Under the pieces are notes generated by a model that had not been told where the DNA came from, ran no database searches, and worked only from the letters and a program-made list of their open reading frames with translations. Positions 35,295 to 44,109 of a stretch of DNA of 64,000 nucleotides are shown here, in pieces. The stretch spans positions 1,984,001-2,048,000 of the forward strand of contig NZ_JAFBCR010000001.1 of assembly GCF_016907795.1 (NCBI RefSeq), written 5' to 3'. Positions within the stretch are counted from its first letter, which is position 1. Every line of letters starts with the position of its first letter. The stretch is from Kocuria palustris. GTDB taxonomy: Bacteria > Actinomycetota > Actinomycetes > Actinomycetales > Micrococcaceae. A program made the translations under genes and the position numbers.

Positions 35295-37949
35295 ATGTTC
35301 GAACGATTCACCGATCGGGCCCGACGGGTCGTGGTCCTGGCCCAGGAGGAGGCCAGGATGCTCAACCACAACTACATCGGCACCGAGCACCTGCTGCTGG
35401 GCCTCATCCACGAGAACGAGGGCGTCGCCGCCAAGGCCCTGGACTCGCTGGGCATCACCCTCAACGGGGCCCGCGAGCAGGTCCAGGACATCATCGGCCC
35501 GGGCCAGCAGGCCCCCTCCGGGCACATCCCCTTCACGCCGCGGGCCAAGAAGGTCCTGGAGCTCTCCCTGCGCGAGGCGCTGCAGCTCGGGCACAACTAC
35601 ATCGGCACCGAGCACATCCTGCTGGGCATCATCCGCGCAGGCGAGGGCGTGGCCGCCCAGGTGCTCACCAAGCTCGGCACCGAGCCGCAGAAGGTCCGCT
35701 CGACCGTCCTGGACCTGATCTCGGGCTACCAGTCCGGCGGCGAGGAGAAGGAGACCGCGGGCGCAGGCGCTCGCACCTCCGGCGAGGGCACCCCCGCGGG
35801 TTCGGCTGTGCTCGACCAGTTCGGGCGCAACCTGACGGCCGCGGCCCGCGAGAGCCAGCTCGACCCCGTGATCGGGCGCGCCCGCGAGATGGAGCGCGTC
35901 ATGCAGGTCCTGTCGCGGCGCACCAAGAACAACCCGGTGCTGATCGGCGAGCCGGGCGTCGGCAAGACCGCCGTGGTCGAGGGCCTGGCCCAGGCCATCG
36001 TGCGCGGCGACGTCCCGGAGACGCTCAAGGACAAGCACCTCTACACGCTGGACCTCGGCTCGCTCGTGGCCGGCTCGCGCTACCGCGGCGATTTCGAGGA
36101 GCGCCTCAAGAAGGTGCTCAAGGAGATCAAGTCCCGCGGCGACATCATCCTGTTCATCGACGAGATCCACACGCTCGTCGGCGCGGGTGCCGCAGAGGGC
36201 GCGATCGACGCCGCCTCGATCCTCAAGCCCATGCTGGCCCGCGGCGAGCTGCAGACCATCGGCGCCACCACGCTGGATGAGTACCGCAAGCACATCGAGA
36301 AGGACGCAGCGCTCGAGCGCCGCTTCCAGCCGATCCAGGTCGACGAGCCCTCCGAGGCGCACTCGATCGAGATCCTCAAGGGCCTGCGCGACAAGTACGA
36401 GGCGCACCACCGCGTGTCGATCTCGGATGAGGCCCTCGAGGCCGCCGTGCACCAGTCGGCCCGCTACATCTCGGACCGCTTCCTGCCGGACAAGGCGATC
36501 GACCTGATCGACGAGGCCGGTGCCCGCCTGCGCATCAAGCGCATGACGGCCCCGCCGGAGATCAAGGAGCTCGACGAGCGCATCGCCAAGGTCAAGCAGG
36601 CCAAGGAGGAGGCGATCGAGGGCCAGGACTACGAGAAGGCCGCCTCGCTGCGCGATCAGGAGCAGAAGCTGCTGTCCGAGCGCGATGACAAGGACACCGC
36701 TTGGCGCGAGGGCGGCGACCAGGTCGCCGAGGTCACCCCCGATGTCATCTCGGACGTGCTCTCCGCGGCCACGGGCGTGCCGCTGTACCGCCTGACCGAC
36801 GAGGAGTCCGGCCGCCTCATCCGCATGGAGGAGGAGCTGCACAAGCGCGTCGTGGGCCAGGAGGAGGCCATCAAGGCTCTCTCCCGCTCCATCCGACGCA
36901 CGCGTGCGGGCCTCAAGGACCCCAAGCGCCCCGGCGGGTCGTTCATCTTCGCCGGCCCCACGGGCGTCGGCAAGACGGAGCTGGCCAGGTCGCTGGCGGA
37001 GTTCCTGTTCGGCGATGAGGACTCCCTCATCACGCTGGACATGTCCGAGTACCAGGAGAAGCACACGGTCTCGCGGCTGTTCGGCGCCCCTCCCGGCTAC
37101 GTGGGCTTCGAGGAGGGCGGCCAGCTGACCGAGAAGGTCCGCCGCAAGCCGTTCTCCGTCGTGCTCTTCGACGAGGTCGAGAAGGCGCACCAGGACCTGT
37201 TCAACTCGCTGCTGCAGATCCTCGAGGACGGTCGACTGACCGACTCGCAGGGCCGCGTGGTGGACTTCAAGAACACCGTGATCATCATGACCACGAACCT
37301 GGGCACCAGGGACATCTCGCGCAGCGTCCCCATGGGCTTCCAGGCGGGCAACGACTCGACCACGAACTACGAGCGCATGCAGCAGCGCGTCAACGACGAG
37401 CTCAAGGAGCACTTCCGCCCCGAGTTCCTCAACCGCGTGGACGAGATCGTCGTGTTCCCGCAGCTGGAGGAGAAGGAGATCGTCCAGATCGTCGATCTGT
37501 TCGTCGCCCGTCTCCAGGAGCGCCTGCGCGAGCAGGACATGTCGATCGTGGTCTCGGACGCCGCCAAGAAGGTGCTGGCCAAGCGCGGCTACGACCCCAC
37601 CATGGGCGCCCGTCCGCTGCGCCGCACGATCCAGCGCGAGATCGAGGACACGCTCTCGGAGAAGATCCTCTTCGGCGACATCAAGGAGGGCGAGCGCGTC
37701 TCCGTGGATGTGGACGGAGACGGCGACGACGCCAAGCTGACGTTCTCGTCGGTGGCCATGTCGGAGCTGCCGGACACGGAGTTCTCCGACGACGACCAGG
37801 ACGGCTCCGCTCAGGATCCCGACCTGGTGCCGGGTGAGGTGCCGTCCGGGACTAACGTCCCGCACAGCACCGACGGCGACACCGGCTCGGCTGGCGCCGA
37901 GGCCCCCGAGCCCGGCCACGGACCGGAGTCGGGCCCGACCACGGTCTGA
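35295..37949 (+). CDS. clpC: ATP-dependent Clp protease ATPase subunit ClpC
   Basis: The 884-residue unfoldase feeds proteins to ClpP. Two Clp-N repeats occupy about residues 1-145 ([20 protein letters not shown] and [20 protein letters not shown]). The first AAA domain has Walker [12 protein letters not shown] and [19 protein letters not shown] Walker B; a UVR/M-domain follows (about residues 430-475). The second AAA domain has [14 protein letters not shown] and [13 protein letters not shown]. The C-terminal 60 residues are an acidic disordered tail. GAGGAG lies five bases before the ATG. Confidence 0.97.
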   Translation: MFERFTDRARRVVVLAQEEARMLNHNYIGTEHLLLGLIHENEGVAAKALDSLGITLNGAREQVQDIIGPGQQAPSGHIPFTPRAKKVLELSLREALQLGHNYIGTEHILLGIIRAGEGVAAQVLTKLGTEPQKVRSTVLDLISGYQSGGEEKETAGAGARTSGEGTPAGSAVLDQFGRNLTAAARESQLDPVIGRAREMERVMQVLSRRTKNNPVLIGEPGVGKTAVVEGLAQAIVRGDVPETLKDKHLYTLDLGSLVAGSRYRGDFEERLKKVLKEIKSRGDIILFIDEIHTLVGAGAAEGAIDAASILKPMLARGELQTIGATTLDEYRKHIEKDAALERRFQPIQVDEPSEAHSIEILKGLRDKYEAHHRVSISDEALEAAVHQSARYISDRFLPDKAIDLIDEAGARLRIKRMTAPPEIKELDERIAKVKQAKEEAIEGQDYEKAASLRDQEQKLLSERDDKDTAWREGGDQVAEVTPDVISDVLSAATGVPLYRLTDEESGRLIRMEEELHKRVVGQEEAIKALSRSIRRTRAGLKDPKRPGGSFIFAGPTGVGKTELARSLAEFLFGDEDSLITLDMSEYQEKHTVSRLFGAPPGYVGFEEGGQLTEKVRRKPFSVVLFDEVEKAHQDLFNSLLQILEDGRLTDSQGRVVDFKNTVIIMTTNLGTRDISRSVPMGFQAGNDSTTNYERMQQRVNDELKEHFRPEFLNRVDEIVVFPQLEEKEIVQIVDLFVARLQERLREQDMSIVVSDAAKKVLAKRGYDPTMGARPLRRTIQREIEDTLSEKILFGDIKEGERVSVDVDGDGDDAKLTFSSVAMSELPDTEFSDDDQDGSAQDPDLVPGEVPSGTNVPHSTDGDTGSAGAEAPEPGHGPESGPTTV

Positions 37950-37984
37950 TCGCCCGTCACGAGCGGATCCGCCTGGATCCCTGC

Positions 37985-38025
37985 GACGACGCCCTCCCCG
38001 AGCTCAGCTCGGGGAGGGCGTCGTC
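37985..38025. terminator. Terminator after clpC
   Basis: A 19-bp perfect stem with a three-base TCA loop starts 36 bases after the clpC stop. It is one of the strongest hairpins in the window. Confidence 0.85.
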
Positions 38026-38083
38026 GTCTGCGCTCTCCGGGCTCGGCCGGGGCCCCGGCGAGGGCGAGGGTCGCGGGCGGTCG

Positions 38084-38089
38084 TACACT
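38084..38089 (+). promoter_or_regulatory. -10 box TACACT of the acetyltransferase gene (leaderless)
   Basis: TACACT ends six bases before the ATG at 38096, and no ribosome binding site is present. Confidence 0.6.
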
Positions 38090-38095
38090 TTCCGG

Positions 38096-38680
38096 ATGAC
38101 TCTCGAGCTGCGCCTGCGCCCTGCCACCACGGGCGACGTCCACGCGATCAAGGCCCTCGTGGGTCCGCTGGCGCAGGAGGGCGTGCTGGTGATCAAGGAG
38201 ACCGTCGCGTACTACGAGGGCATCCAGGAGTTCCTCATCGCCGAGCTCGTGGACGACGACCCCTCCGGCGCCGCCCTGGTCGACAAGTCCGGGATCGCCT
38301 ACGGGCAGCCGTCGCCCAGCGGGACCTCGGCCCGGATCGTGGGCTGCGGGGCCCTGCACGTGATGTGGCAGGACCTCGCCGAGATCCGCACCCTGGCCGC
38401 CGACCCACGGGTGCGCGGGCAGGGCGTGGGGTGGCGGCTCGTGGAGGCCCTGCTGGAGCGGGCGCGCAGGCTGGGGGTGGACCGGGTCTTCTGCCTGACC
38501 TTCGAGGTGGAGTTCTTCCAGCGCCAGGGCTTCCGGGTCATGGCCGATCAGCGCCCGATCGACCCGGACGTCTTTGCGGAGCTGCTGCGGTCCCATGACG
38601 AGGGCGTGGCCGAGTTCCTGGACCTCGCCCGGGTGAAGCCCAACACGCTGGGCAACACCCGGATGATCCTCACGCTCTGA
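38096..38680 (+). CDS. argA: Amino-acid N-acetyltransferase (GNAT fold, Rv2747-like)
   Basis: The 194-residue GNAT protein has RPATTGDVHAIKALV at the N-terminus, the acetyl-CoA loop AADPRVRGQGVGWRLVEALL (R-G-Q-G-V-G/A) and FEVEFFQRQGFRVM. It resembles the single-domain glutamate N-acetyltransferases that replace classical ArgA in actinobacteria and start arginine synthesis. It lies downstream of clpC and converges with mutY. The gene symbol follows that usage; biochemical proof is lacking here. Confidence 0.8.
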   Translation: MTLELRLRPATTGDVHAIKALVGPLAQEGVLVIKETVAYYEGIQEFLIAELVDDDPSGAALVDKSGIAYGQPSPSGTSARIVGCGALHVMWQDLAEIRTLAADPRVRGQGVGWRLVEALLERARRLGVDRVFCLTFEVEFFQRQGFRVMADQRPIDPDVFAELLRSHDEGVAEFLDLARVKPNTLGNTRMILTL

Positions 38681-38705
38681 CGGGGACCGCGCAGACCGGT
38701 CGGGA

Positions 38706-39686
38706 TCAGCCGGGCAGAGCGATCCTGTCGCCGCGGCGGTGGGCCAAGCCATCGGAGACCAGGCCGTCGACCGCGCGCTGTCGCTGCTCGACGGGGGATT
38801 CCAGCGTCAGCAGGGCCTCGAGGGGGCGGGCCAGATCCGCACTCGCGCCGCGCGGCAGGGTGACCTGCTGGTCCCGCGTCAGCCAGCTCTCCGGGACCGG
38901 CTGATCCGCGGCGCGCAGCACCGCCATGACCGCGCCGCGCACCTGCCGGTCGGTGCCCTTCCAGGACTGTCCCCGCGGGGCCTCCTCCGGCTCTGGGCGA
39001 CCGGCTGCGATCCAGGCGCAGAGATCCTGCACGGGGCACTGGTCGCAGCGCGGAGACCGAGCCGTGCAGATCAGGGCGCCGAGCTCCATCACGGACTGGT
39101 TCCACACCACCGAGGCCGCGCGCTGCCCGGGCAGCAGCGAGCGCGCCAGACGGGTCTCGGCTGCCGTCAGGGACCGGCTCGGCAGCCCCTTGCCGGAGAA
39201 GAGGCGAGCGTGCACGCGTCGGATGTTGGTGTCGATCACGCACTGGCGCTCGCCGAAGGCGAAGGCCGAGACCGCCGCGGCCGTGTAGGCCCCGATGCCC
39301 GGCAACGCCAGCAGCTGGTCGTGCTCGCGCGGCACGCGGCCGCCGTGGTCCGCGACGATCGCCTGTGCGGCGGCCTGCAGCCGCAGGGCCCGTCGGGGAT
39401 AGCCCAGGCGGTCCCAGGCGCGCAGGACGTCGGCGGTCGGCGCCTCGGCAAGGTCGGTGGGGGAGGGCCAGCGCCGCATCCAGTCGAGCCAGCGAGGCAG
39501 CACGCGCACCACGGGAGTCTGCTGGAGCATGATCTCCGAGACCAGCACGCCCCAAGCGGTGCGCTCGGGGCAGCGCCAGGGGAGGCCGCGGCCGTCGCTG
39601 GCGTACCAGGCGGCGATCCGGTCGTGGATCTGCGCGAGTCGCTGAGCATCCTGAGGTGAGGGATCGGCGATGTGCGGGCTGGGCAT
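38706..39686 (-). CDS. mutY: A/G-specific adenine glycosylase
   Basis: The 326-residue DNA-repair enzyme removes adenine opposite 8-oxoguanine. It has EIMLQQTPVVRVLPRW, the helix-hairpin-helix LPGIGAYTAAAVSAFAFGER with the catalytic Asp in CVIDTNIRRV, and the [4Fe-4S] cysteines in ICTARSPRCDQCPVQDLC. The C-terminal Nudix-like domain seen in longer relatives is reduced to about 100 residues. The ATG at 39686 fits a leaderless promoter (TACAGT). The much longer open frame upstream is an antisense shadow of the next gene. Confidence 0.93.
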   Translation of the reverse strand: MPSPHIADPSPQDAQRLAQIHDRIAAWYASDGRGLPWRCPERTAWGVLVSEIMLQQTPVVRVLPRWLDWMRRWPSPTDLAEAPTADVLRAWDRLGYPRRALRLQAAAQAIVADHGGRVPREHDQLLALPGIGAYTAAAVSAFAFGERQCVIDTNIRRVHARLFSGKGLPSRSLTAAETRLARSLLPGQRAASVVWNQSVMELGALICTARSPRCDQCPVQDLCAWIAAGRPEPEEAPRGQSWKGTDRQVRGAVMAVLRAADQPVPESWLTRDQQVTLPRGASADLARPLEALLTLESPVEQRQRAVDGLVSDGLAHRRGDRIALPG

Positions 39687-39692
39687 CGCGCC

Positions 39693-39702
39693 ACTGTAGC
39701 CT
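39693..39702. promoter_or_regulatory. Overlapping divergent leaderless promoters of mutY and the 39710 gene
   Basis: On the minus strand TACAGT (39693-39698) ends six bases before the mutY ATG. On the plus strand TAGCCT (39697-39702) ends seven bases before the ATG at 39710. The two -10 boxes share the TA at 39697-39698, so RNA polymerase cannot occupy both at once. Confidence 0.65.
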
Positions 39703-39709
39703 GGAGGCC

Positions 39710-41203
39710 ATGGCACGGGACGACGCGGATGACGGGCGCAGGGACGCCCCCTGGGACTTCGATCTGCCGGATCTCGGAGCCTCCACGACTCCCGAGCATC
39801 ACCGGCGCCGCCGCCGTGCCGAGCAGCAGGAGGCGCCGCAGACCCCGTCCGAGGAACGATCGCAGCCCCGGAGGCGCTCGAGCTCCGAGCCCGCGACGCG
39901 GCCTTCGCCGCAGCGCACCGGTCGCAGACGGTCCTCCGAGGACCCGCTGGATTTCGAGGCCCTCGACGACGACCCCATCGATCAGGACGACGACCACCTG
40001 ATCCCGCACTCCGCCGAGGAGCTGTCCACGGTGGGCCCGGGCCCGCGCGGTCCCCAGCTGCCGCACGACGATGACGTCCCCGACGACTTCGGGGCCCCTC
40101 AGCCGCACCCCTCTGCTCCGCGCGGCTCAGCCGGTGCAGGGTCCCGCGACGGGGCTGCTTCGTCTTCTTCCGCCGCGCGCTCCTCGCGCGCAGCCTCCGC
40201 ACCGGAGGACGACCTGCTGCCTGCTTGGGCCACCGGCAAGCCTGCGCGACGGCGCCCGGGCCGCGCCGCCGGGGCGGCTTCATCGAGGGAGCAGGCCGCT
40301 CCCAGCGATGCGCTTGAGCGCCAGCGCCGACCCCAGAGCGGTCGTGTCGAGGAGCTGAGCGGCGGGGACCTGGACCGTGAGGAGCGGCGCGGCTCAGCGG
40401 GACGTCGTCACGGCCAGCCCGCAGGCGGTGCGCGCCCTGACCGCAGGCGGCACGACGACCACGATCGCGACACCTGGGGCCACGAGCACGGCTATCCCGA
40501 GGACTGGGACGACGAGCGCGGATATGCCGGAGACTGGGACGACGAGGACTGGGCGGAGGCACCGGAGGCTCGGCAGCCGCGGTGGCGCAGCTGGATCGGT
40601 GATCCGCAGCGGCTGACCCGCCTGCTGGTCCCGGCGGCTGTGGTGCTGCTGCTGATCGCGGTGGGCATCTGGTCGGTGAACGCGCTCACCGGCGGCTCGG
40701 AGACGGCCGAGGACCCCGATGCGGTGGCCACCGAGGCGGCGCAGTCGGAGGATCCCTTCGACGGCTTCTCCGCGCGCCCGCAGGACGAGACCACCGACGG
40801 CGCCAGCGGCCCGGCCGCACAGGCCTGCGGCGATGCCCTGAAGATCACGGGGTCCACGGACCACGAGACCTACGCCGAGGGCGCTGATCCGATTCTGATC
40901 ATGACCATCGAGAACACGGGCGAGGACCCCTGCATGGTCAATGCCGGCACCGCGCGCATGGATTTCACGGTCACCTCCGGCTCAGATACGGTCTTCGACT
41001 CGAAGCACTGTCAGATCGACGGCCAGGACCGTCCGATCGAGCTCGAGGCCGGGGGCAAGGAGAGCGCCCGGATGCAGTGGAACCGCCAGCGCTCGGCGGA
41101 AGGCTGCGCCGAGGATCTCGAGGACGCCGCGGCCGGAGGCTATGAGCTGGAGGTCTCGCTGGGCGAGGACTCCGCGGAGCCGGTCGAGTTCACCCTGAAG
41201 TGA
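39710..41203 (+). CDS. Single-pass membrane protein with long disordered cytoplasmic region and small extracellular domain
   Basis: The 497-residue product has about 300 cytoplasmic residues that are low-complexity: Arg/Ser/Pro- and Asp-rich, with a short tandem in YPEDWDDERGYAGDWDDEDW. One transmembrane helix follows (about residues 303-325). The last 168 residues are outside, with four cysteines likely forming two disulfides, and a beta-sandwich-like pattern (DPILIMTIENTGEDPCMVN, ARMDFTVTSGSDTVFDSKHC). I cannot name a family. In many actinobacteria a gene of this kind lies near radA/mutY. The ATG is fixed by the leaderless promoter. Confidence 0.65.
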   Translation: MARDDADDGRRDAPWDFDLPDLGASTTPEHHRRRRRAEQQEAPQTPSEERSQPRRRSSSEPATRPSPQRTGRRRSSEDPLDFEALDDDPIDQDDDHLIPHSAEELSTVGPGPRGPQLPHDDDVPDDFGAPQPHPSAPRGSAGAGSRDGAASSSSAARSSRAASAPEDDLLPAWATGKPARRRPGRAAGAASSREQAAPSDALERQRRPQSGRVEELSGGDLDREERRGSAGRRHGQPAGGARPDRRRHDDHDRDTWGHEHGYPEDWDDERGYAGDWDDEDWAEAPEARQPRWRSWIGDPQRLTRLLVPAAVVLLLIAVGIWSVNALTGGSETAEDPDAVATEAAQSEDPFDGFSARPQDETTDGASGPAAQACGDALKITGSTDHETYAEGADPILIMTIENTGEDPCMVNAGTARMDFTVTSGSDTVFDSKHCQIDGQDRPIELEAGGKESARMQWNRQRSAEGCAEDLEDAAAGGYELEVSLGEDSAEPVEFTLK

Positions 41204-41209
41204 GACAGG

Positions 41210-42598
41210 TCAGGACGGCGGGAAGAAGATCTGCAGGGCCTCCACCAGGCTGGTGACCTCGCGGACGCGGAAGCCGTCGGGGATGCTGCTGAGCCCCTGC
41301 GGGCTGGCCGGGACCACGGCGTGGGTGAAGCCCAGCCTGGCGACTTCCCGGATGCGCTGCTCGATCCCCGGAACGGGCCGGACCTCTCCGGCCAGCCCGA
41401 CCTCCCCAAAGCACACCAGGCGCTGGGGCAGGGGCTTGTCCTGCGCGGCCGAGGCCAGGGCCAGCGCAGTGGCCAGGTCGGCGGCGGGCTCGCTGAGGCG
41501 CACCCCGCCGACGGTCGAGACGTAGGCGTCCATGGAGGCCAGACCCACCCCCGCGCGGCGCTGCAGGACGGCCAGCAGCATGGCCACCCGCGAGCCGTCC
41601 AGCCCGGAGGTGGCACGGCGCGGCTGGGCGGTCGAGGACTGATCCAGCAGGGCCTGCACCTCCGCCAGCAGCGGGCGCCGCCCCTCCATGGTCACGGTGA
41701 GGCAGGTCCCGGACACCGGATGCGCGGTGCGCGAGACGAACAGCTCGGAGGGATCCGACACCGAGCGGATCCCGCTGTCCACGAGCTCGAAGCAGCCGAC
41801 GTCGTCGGTGGGGCCGTAGCGGTTCTTGACGGCGCGCAGCAGCCGGATGCTCGAGTGCTTCTGGCCCTCGAACTGGCAGACGACGTCCACCAGGTGCTCG
41901 AGCAGCCTGGGCCCGGCGATGGTCCCCTCCTTGGTCACGTGCCCCACGAGCAGCACGGTCATGCCCCGCGACTTGGCCGCGGCGATCAGGGAGGCGGCGA
42001 CCTCCCGCACCTGGGTCACGCCTCCGGCGGAGCCGTCGACCTCGGCGCTGGCCAGGGTCTGGACGGAGTCCACGACCAGGACCTCCGGCGACAGGGCCTC
42101 CACCTGTCCCAGTGCGGTGGACAGATCCGTCTCCGAGGTGAGGTAGAGGGAATCAGCCAGCGCGCCCACGCGGTCGGCGCGCAGCTTCACCTGGGCCGCG
42201 GATTCCTCTCCCGTGATGTACAGGACCGAGCGCGGACCGCGCGGTGCGGTGCCCTGGGCCACGCGAGCCGCGACATCCAGCAGGAGGGTGGACTTGCCGA
42301 CGCCGGGCTCACCGGCCAGCAGGATCACCGCGCCGGGCACGAGCCCGCCGCCCAGGACGCGATCGAGCTCTCCGACGCCGGTGGGGACGCTGGTGGCCTG
42401 GGTGGCATCCACCTGGGCGATGGGCTTGGCGGGATCGGCGATCGAGCGGGCCGGGGTGGTGCGGGCCTTGTGCTCGCCGACCTCCTCCATGGTCCCCCAG
42501 GCCTGGCATTCGGCGCAGCGGCCCACCCACTTGACGGTGCTCCACCCGCATTCCGTGCAGCGGTATCCCGAGGAGCTGCGCTTGGACCTGGTGCTCAT
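41210..42598 (-). CDS. radA: DNA repair protein RadA/Sms
   Basis: The 462-residue protein is a RecA-like branch-migration helicase. It has an N-terminal zinc finger (CTECGWSTVKWVGRCAEC), Walker A AGEPGVGKSTLL (about residue 94), Walker B VLVVDSVQTL, the RadA-specific KNRYGPTDDVG motif and a Lon-protease-like C-terminal domain (SEPAADLATALALASAAQDK). The ATG at 42598 is used because GAGG lies eight to twelve bases upstream. It converges with the 39710 gene, six bases apart. disA, often between radA and mutY in actinobacteria, is not here. Confidence 0.95.
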   Translation of the reverse strand: MSTRSKRSSSGYRCTECGWSTVKWVGRCAECQAWGTMEEVGEHKARTTPARSIADPAKPIAQVDATQATSVPTGVGELDRVLGGGLVPGAVILLAGEPGVGKSTLLLDVAARVAQGTAPRGPRSVLYITGEESAAQVKLRADRVGALADSLYLTSETDLSTALGQVEALSPEVLVVDSVQTLASAEVDGSAGGVTQVREVAASLIAAAKSRGMTVLLVGHVTKEGTIAGPRLLEHLVDVVCQFEGQKHSSIRLLRAVKNRYGPTDDVGCFELVDSGIRSVSDPSELFVSRTAHPVSGTCLTVTMEGRRPLLAEVQALLDQSSTAQPRRATSGLDGSRVAMLLAVLQRRAGVGLASMDAYVSTVGGVRLSEPAADLATALALASAAQDKPLPQRLVCFGEVGLAGEVRPVPGIEQRIREVARLGFTHAVVPASPQGLSSIPDGFRVREVTSLVEALQIFFPPS

Positions 42599-42654
42599 GC
42601 CGTCGACCTCATGGCCCACACGCTAGGAACCGGGTCCGACAGCACAGCGGGTGC

Positions 42655-43815
42655 TCACATGCGATCCCAGTCGTCGAGGGCCGGCAGGTGGGCGATGGCG
42701 TCCTCGTGGTCCATGTTGGTGGCCTCGAGGAGGTCCACCGCCAGCGGCCGCATGAGCAGCACAAGGGTCTGGCCCTCGAGGGTCTGCACGCCCATGTCCT
42801 GGGGGTTCAGGCGTTCGGCCACGGTGATCAGCTCGTTGCGCGCCTGGCGCAGGAACGATTCGCGCGACTCCCGCTGAGGGACGGCCAGGGCCCTGCCCAC
42901 CGTGTCCGCCGAGTCCGCCATGTCCCTCAGGCATTCGGAGATCGACTCGATGGCAGCCGGGGCCAGGGTGACGTGGTTGATGACCCCGGCCACCCGGCGC
43001 ACGAGCACCCGGCTGTCGCGCGCGGCCAGGTCCAGGTAGGGCGCCGAGATCGCGATCTGCTCGATCTCCGAGCGGTGGCGCCGATGCACGGGCGCTGCCG
43101 CGGCGATCTCCTGGGATGCCTGCAGCGCGGTCTTCACGGAATCGATCTCGGACTGGGTGCGCCGGGCGCGCACCAGGCAGTGCCATGCGGCCGTGGAATC
43201 GTCCTGGGCGATGGCCTCGGCGGCCTCGCGCAGCACGGCGGAGAGCTCATCGGTCAGCCGGCGCACGTGCTCACGCGGCTGGCGCCGGGGGTCCGAAGGG
43301 ACCAGGTAGACCATGAGCAGGGCGAAGACCCCTCCCACCATGGCATCGGTCGAGCGGGCGAACGCGCCGTCGGAGGAGGGCGGCAGGACGACGACCAGCA
43401 TCGACTGCAGAGCCATCTGCGTGGTGAACAGGACGCCGCTGTCCAGGAACCGGGCCAGCAGGATGGAGACCAGCATGACGACGCCGCCCTGCCAGGTTCC
43501 GACCCCGATGAAGTGGATCAGCGCCTCGGCCAGCGCGATGCCGAGAGTGCACCCGATGGCCACCTCGAGCACGCGCCGGTAGCGCTGCCCGCCCTTGGAG
43601 AAGCCGAGCGCCACGGTGGCGGCCGTGGCCGCGAAGATCGGCCCCGTGTGCCCCAGCACCGTCTCGGCGAAGACGAAGGCGCCGATCGCGGCGACCGTGA
43701 GCTGCAGAGCCTGCAGGATGTCGCCGCGCAGCCGTCTCCCCCCGGAGCGGGCACGCTCGCCGAGCTCGCTGCCGGCGCGACGCACCAGCCCGGGGCTCTG
43801 CTCGGCTTCGCTCAT
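42655..43815 (-). CDS. FUSC-family inner-membrane protein (aromatic acid exporter-like)
   Basis: The 386-residue protein has six hydrophobic segments in its first 175 residues (for example HTGPIFAATAATVALGFSKG, VVMLVSILLARFLDS), followed by about 200 residues of cytoplasmic helices. The arrangement is that of FUSC/ArAE-like proteins, one half of the AaeB architecture. The substrate is unknown. The start is ATG 43815: TAGGAT (43823-43828, minus strand) ends seven bases upstream, which makes the ATG at 43824 lie in the promoter. Spacing to radA is 56 bases. Confidence 0.75.
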   Translation of the reverse strand: MSEAEQSPGLVRRAGSELGERARSGGRRLRGDILQALQLTVAAIGAFVFAETVLGHTGPIFAATAATVALGFSKGGQRYRRVLEVAIGCTLGIALAEALIHFIGVGTWQGGVVMLVSILLARFLDSGVLFTTQMALQSMLVVVLPPSSDGAFARSTDAMVGGVFALLMVYLVPSDPRRQPREHVRRLTDELSAVLREAAEAIAQDDSTAAWHCLVRARRTQSEIDSVKTALQASQEIAAAAPVHRRHRSEIEQIAISAPYLDLAARDSRVLVRRVAGVINHVTLAPAAIESISECLRDMADSADTVGRALAVPQRESRESFLRQARNELITVAERLNPQDMGVQTLEGQTLVLLMRPLAVDLLEATNMDHEDAIAHLPALDDWDRM

Positions 43816-43822
43816 GCGAGCC

Positions 43823-43828
43823 ATCCTA
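43823..43828 (-). promoter_or_regulatory. -10 box TAGGAT of the FUSC gene (leaderless)
   Basis: On the minus strand TAGGAT ends seven bases before the ATG at 43815. It decides the start. Confidence 0.5.
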
Positions 43829-43947
43829 GGCGGCTCGATGCTCGCCGCGCGGAGGCCCCCGGACCCGTATGGCGGCGCTCACATCTCCGGCACGGTCGCA
43901 GAAGTATGCACAAATGCATGCATGAAAAAGGGCGCGAGGCCGTGGAA

Positions 43948-43969
43948 GTTCACCTTCCGTTCATGGGCT
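43948..43969 (+). promoter_or_regulatory. PHO box (PhoP operator) upstream of pstS
   Basis: Two adjacent 11-base direct repeats, GTTCACCTTCC and GTTCATGGGCT, fit the actinobacterial PhoP unit (GTTCAnnnnnC). They end about 28 bases before the -10 box, next to the -35 position, typical of activation under phosphate limitation. The rest of 43829-44109 holds no gene; ATGCA repeats at about 43907-43922 are unexplained. Confidence 0.75.
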
Positions 43970-43996
43970 GAGAGGGGTCCGGCTACGTGCCGATCC

Positions 43997-44002
43997 TAGA
44001 GT
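43997..44002 (+). promoter_or_regulatory. -10 box TAGAGT of the pst operon
   Basis: TAGAGT lies downstream of the PHO box and would give a leader of about 100 bases before the pstS GTG. Confidence 0.55.
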
Positions 44003-44109
44003 CGGTGAGCGGTGGGTGGACTTGGCCGGGAATTCGGGGCCTTCGTCCAGCGCCGCCGGACCTCACCGGCACTTCAGCTTCAGCAGAACCACAGGAACAG
44101 GGGCACCAC

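Noticed and set aside
35022..37919. A 965-codon antisense frame opposite clpC
   Set aside because: It has the same cause: ClpC motifs on the other strand are complete, and the antisense product is low-complexity.
40493..40560. Tandem GACTGGGACGACGA units, considered as a CRISPR or satellite repeat
   Set aside because: There are only two imperfect units in frame within a coding region. No CRISPR array is seen anywhere in the window.
43905..43925. ATGCA repeats before the PHO box, considered as a regulator site
   Set aside because: The spacing is irregular and fits no operator I know. It is mentioned only as unexplained.
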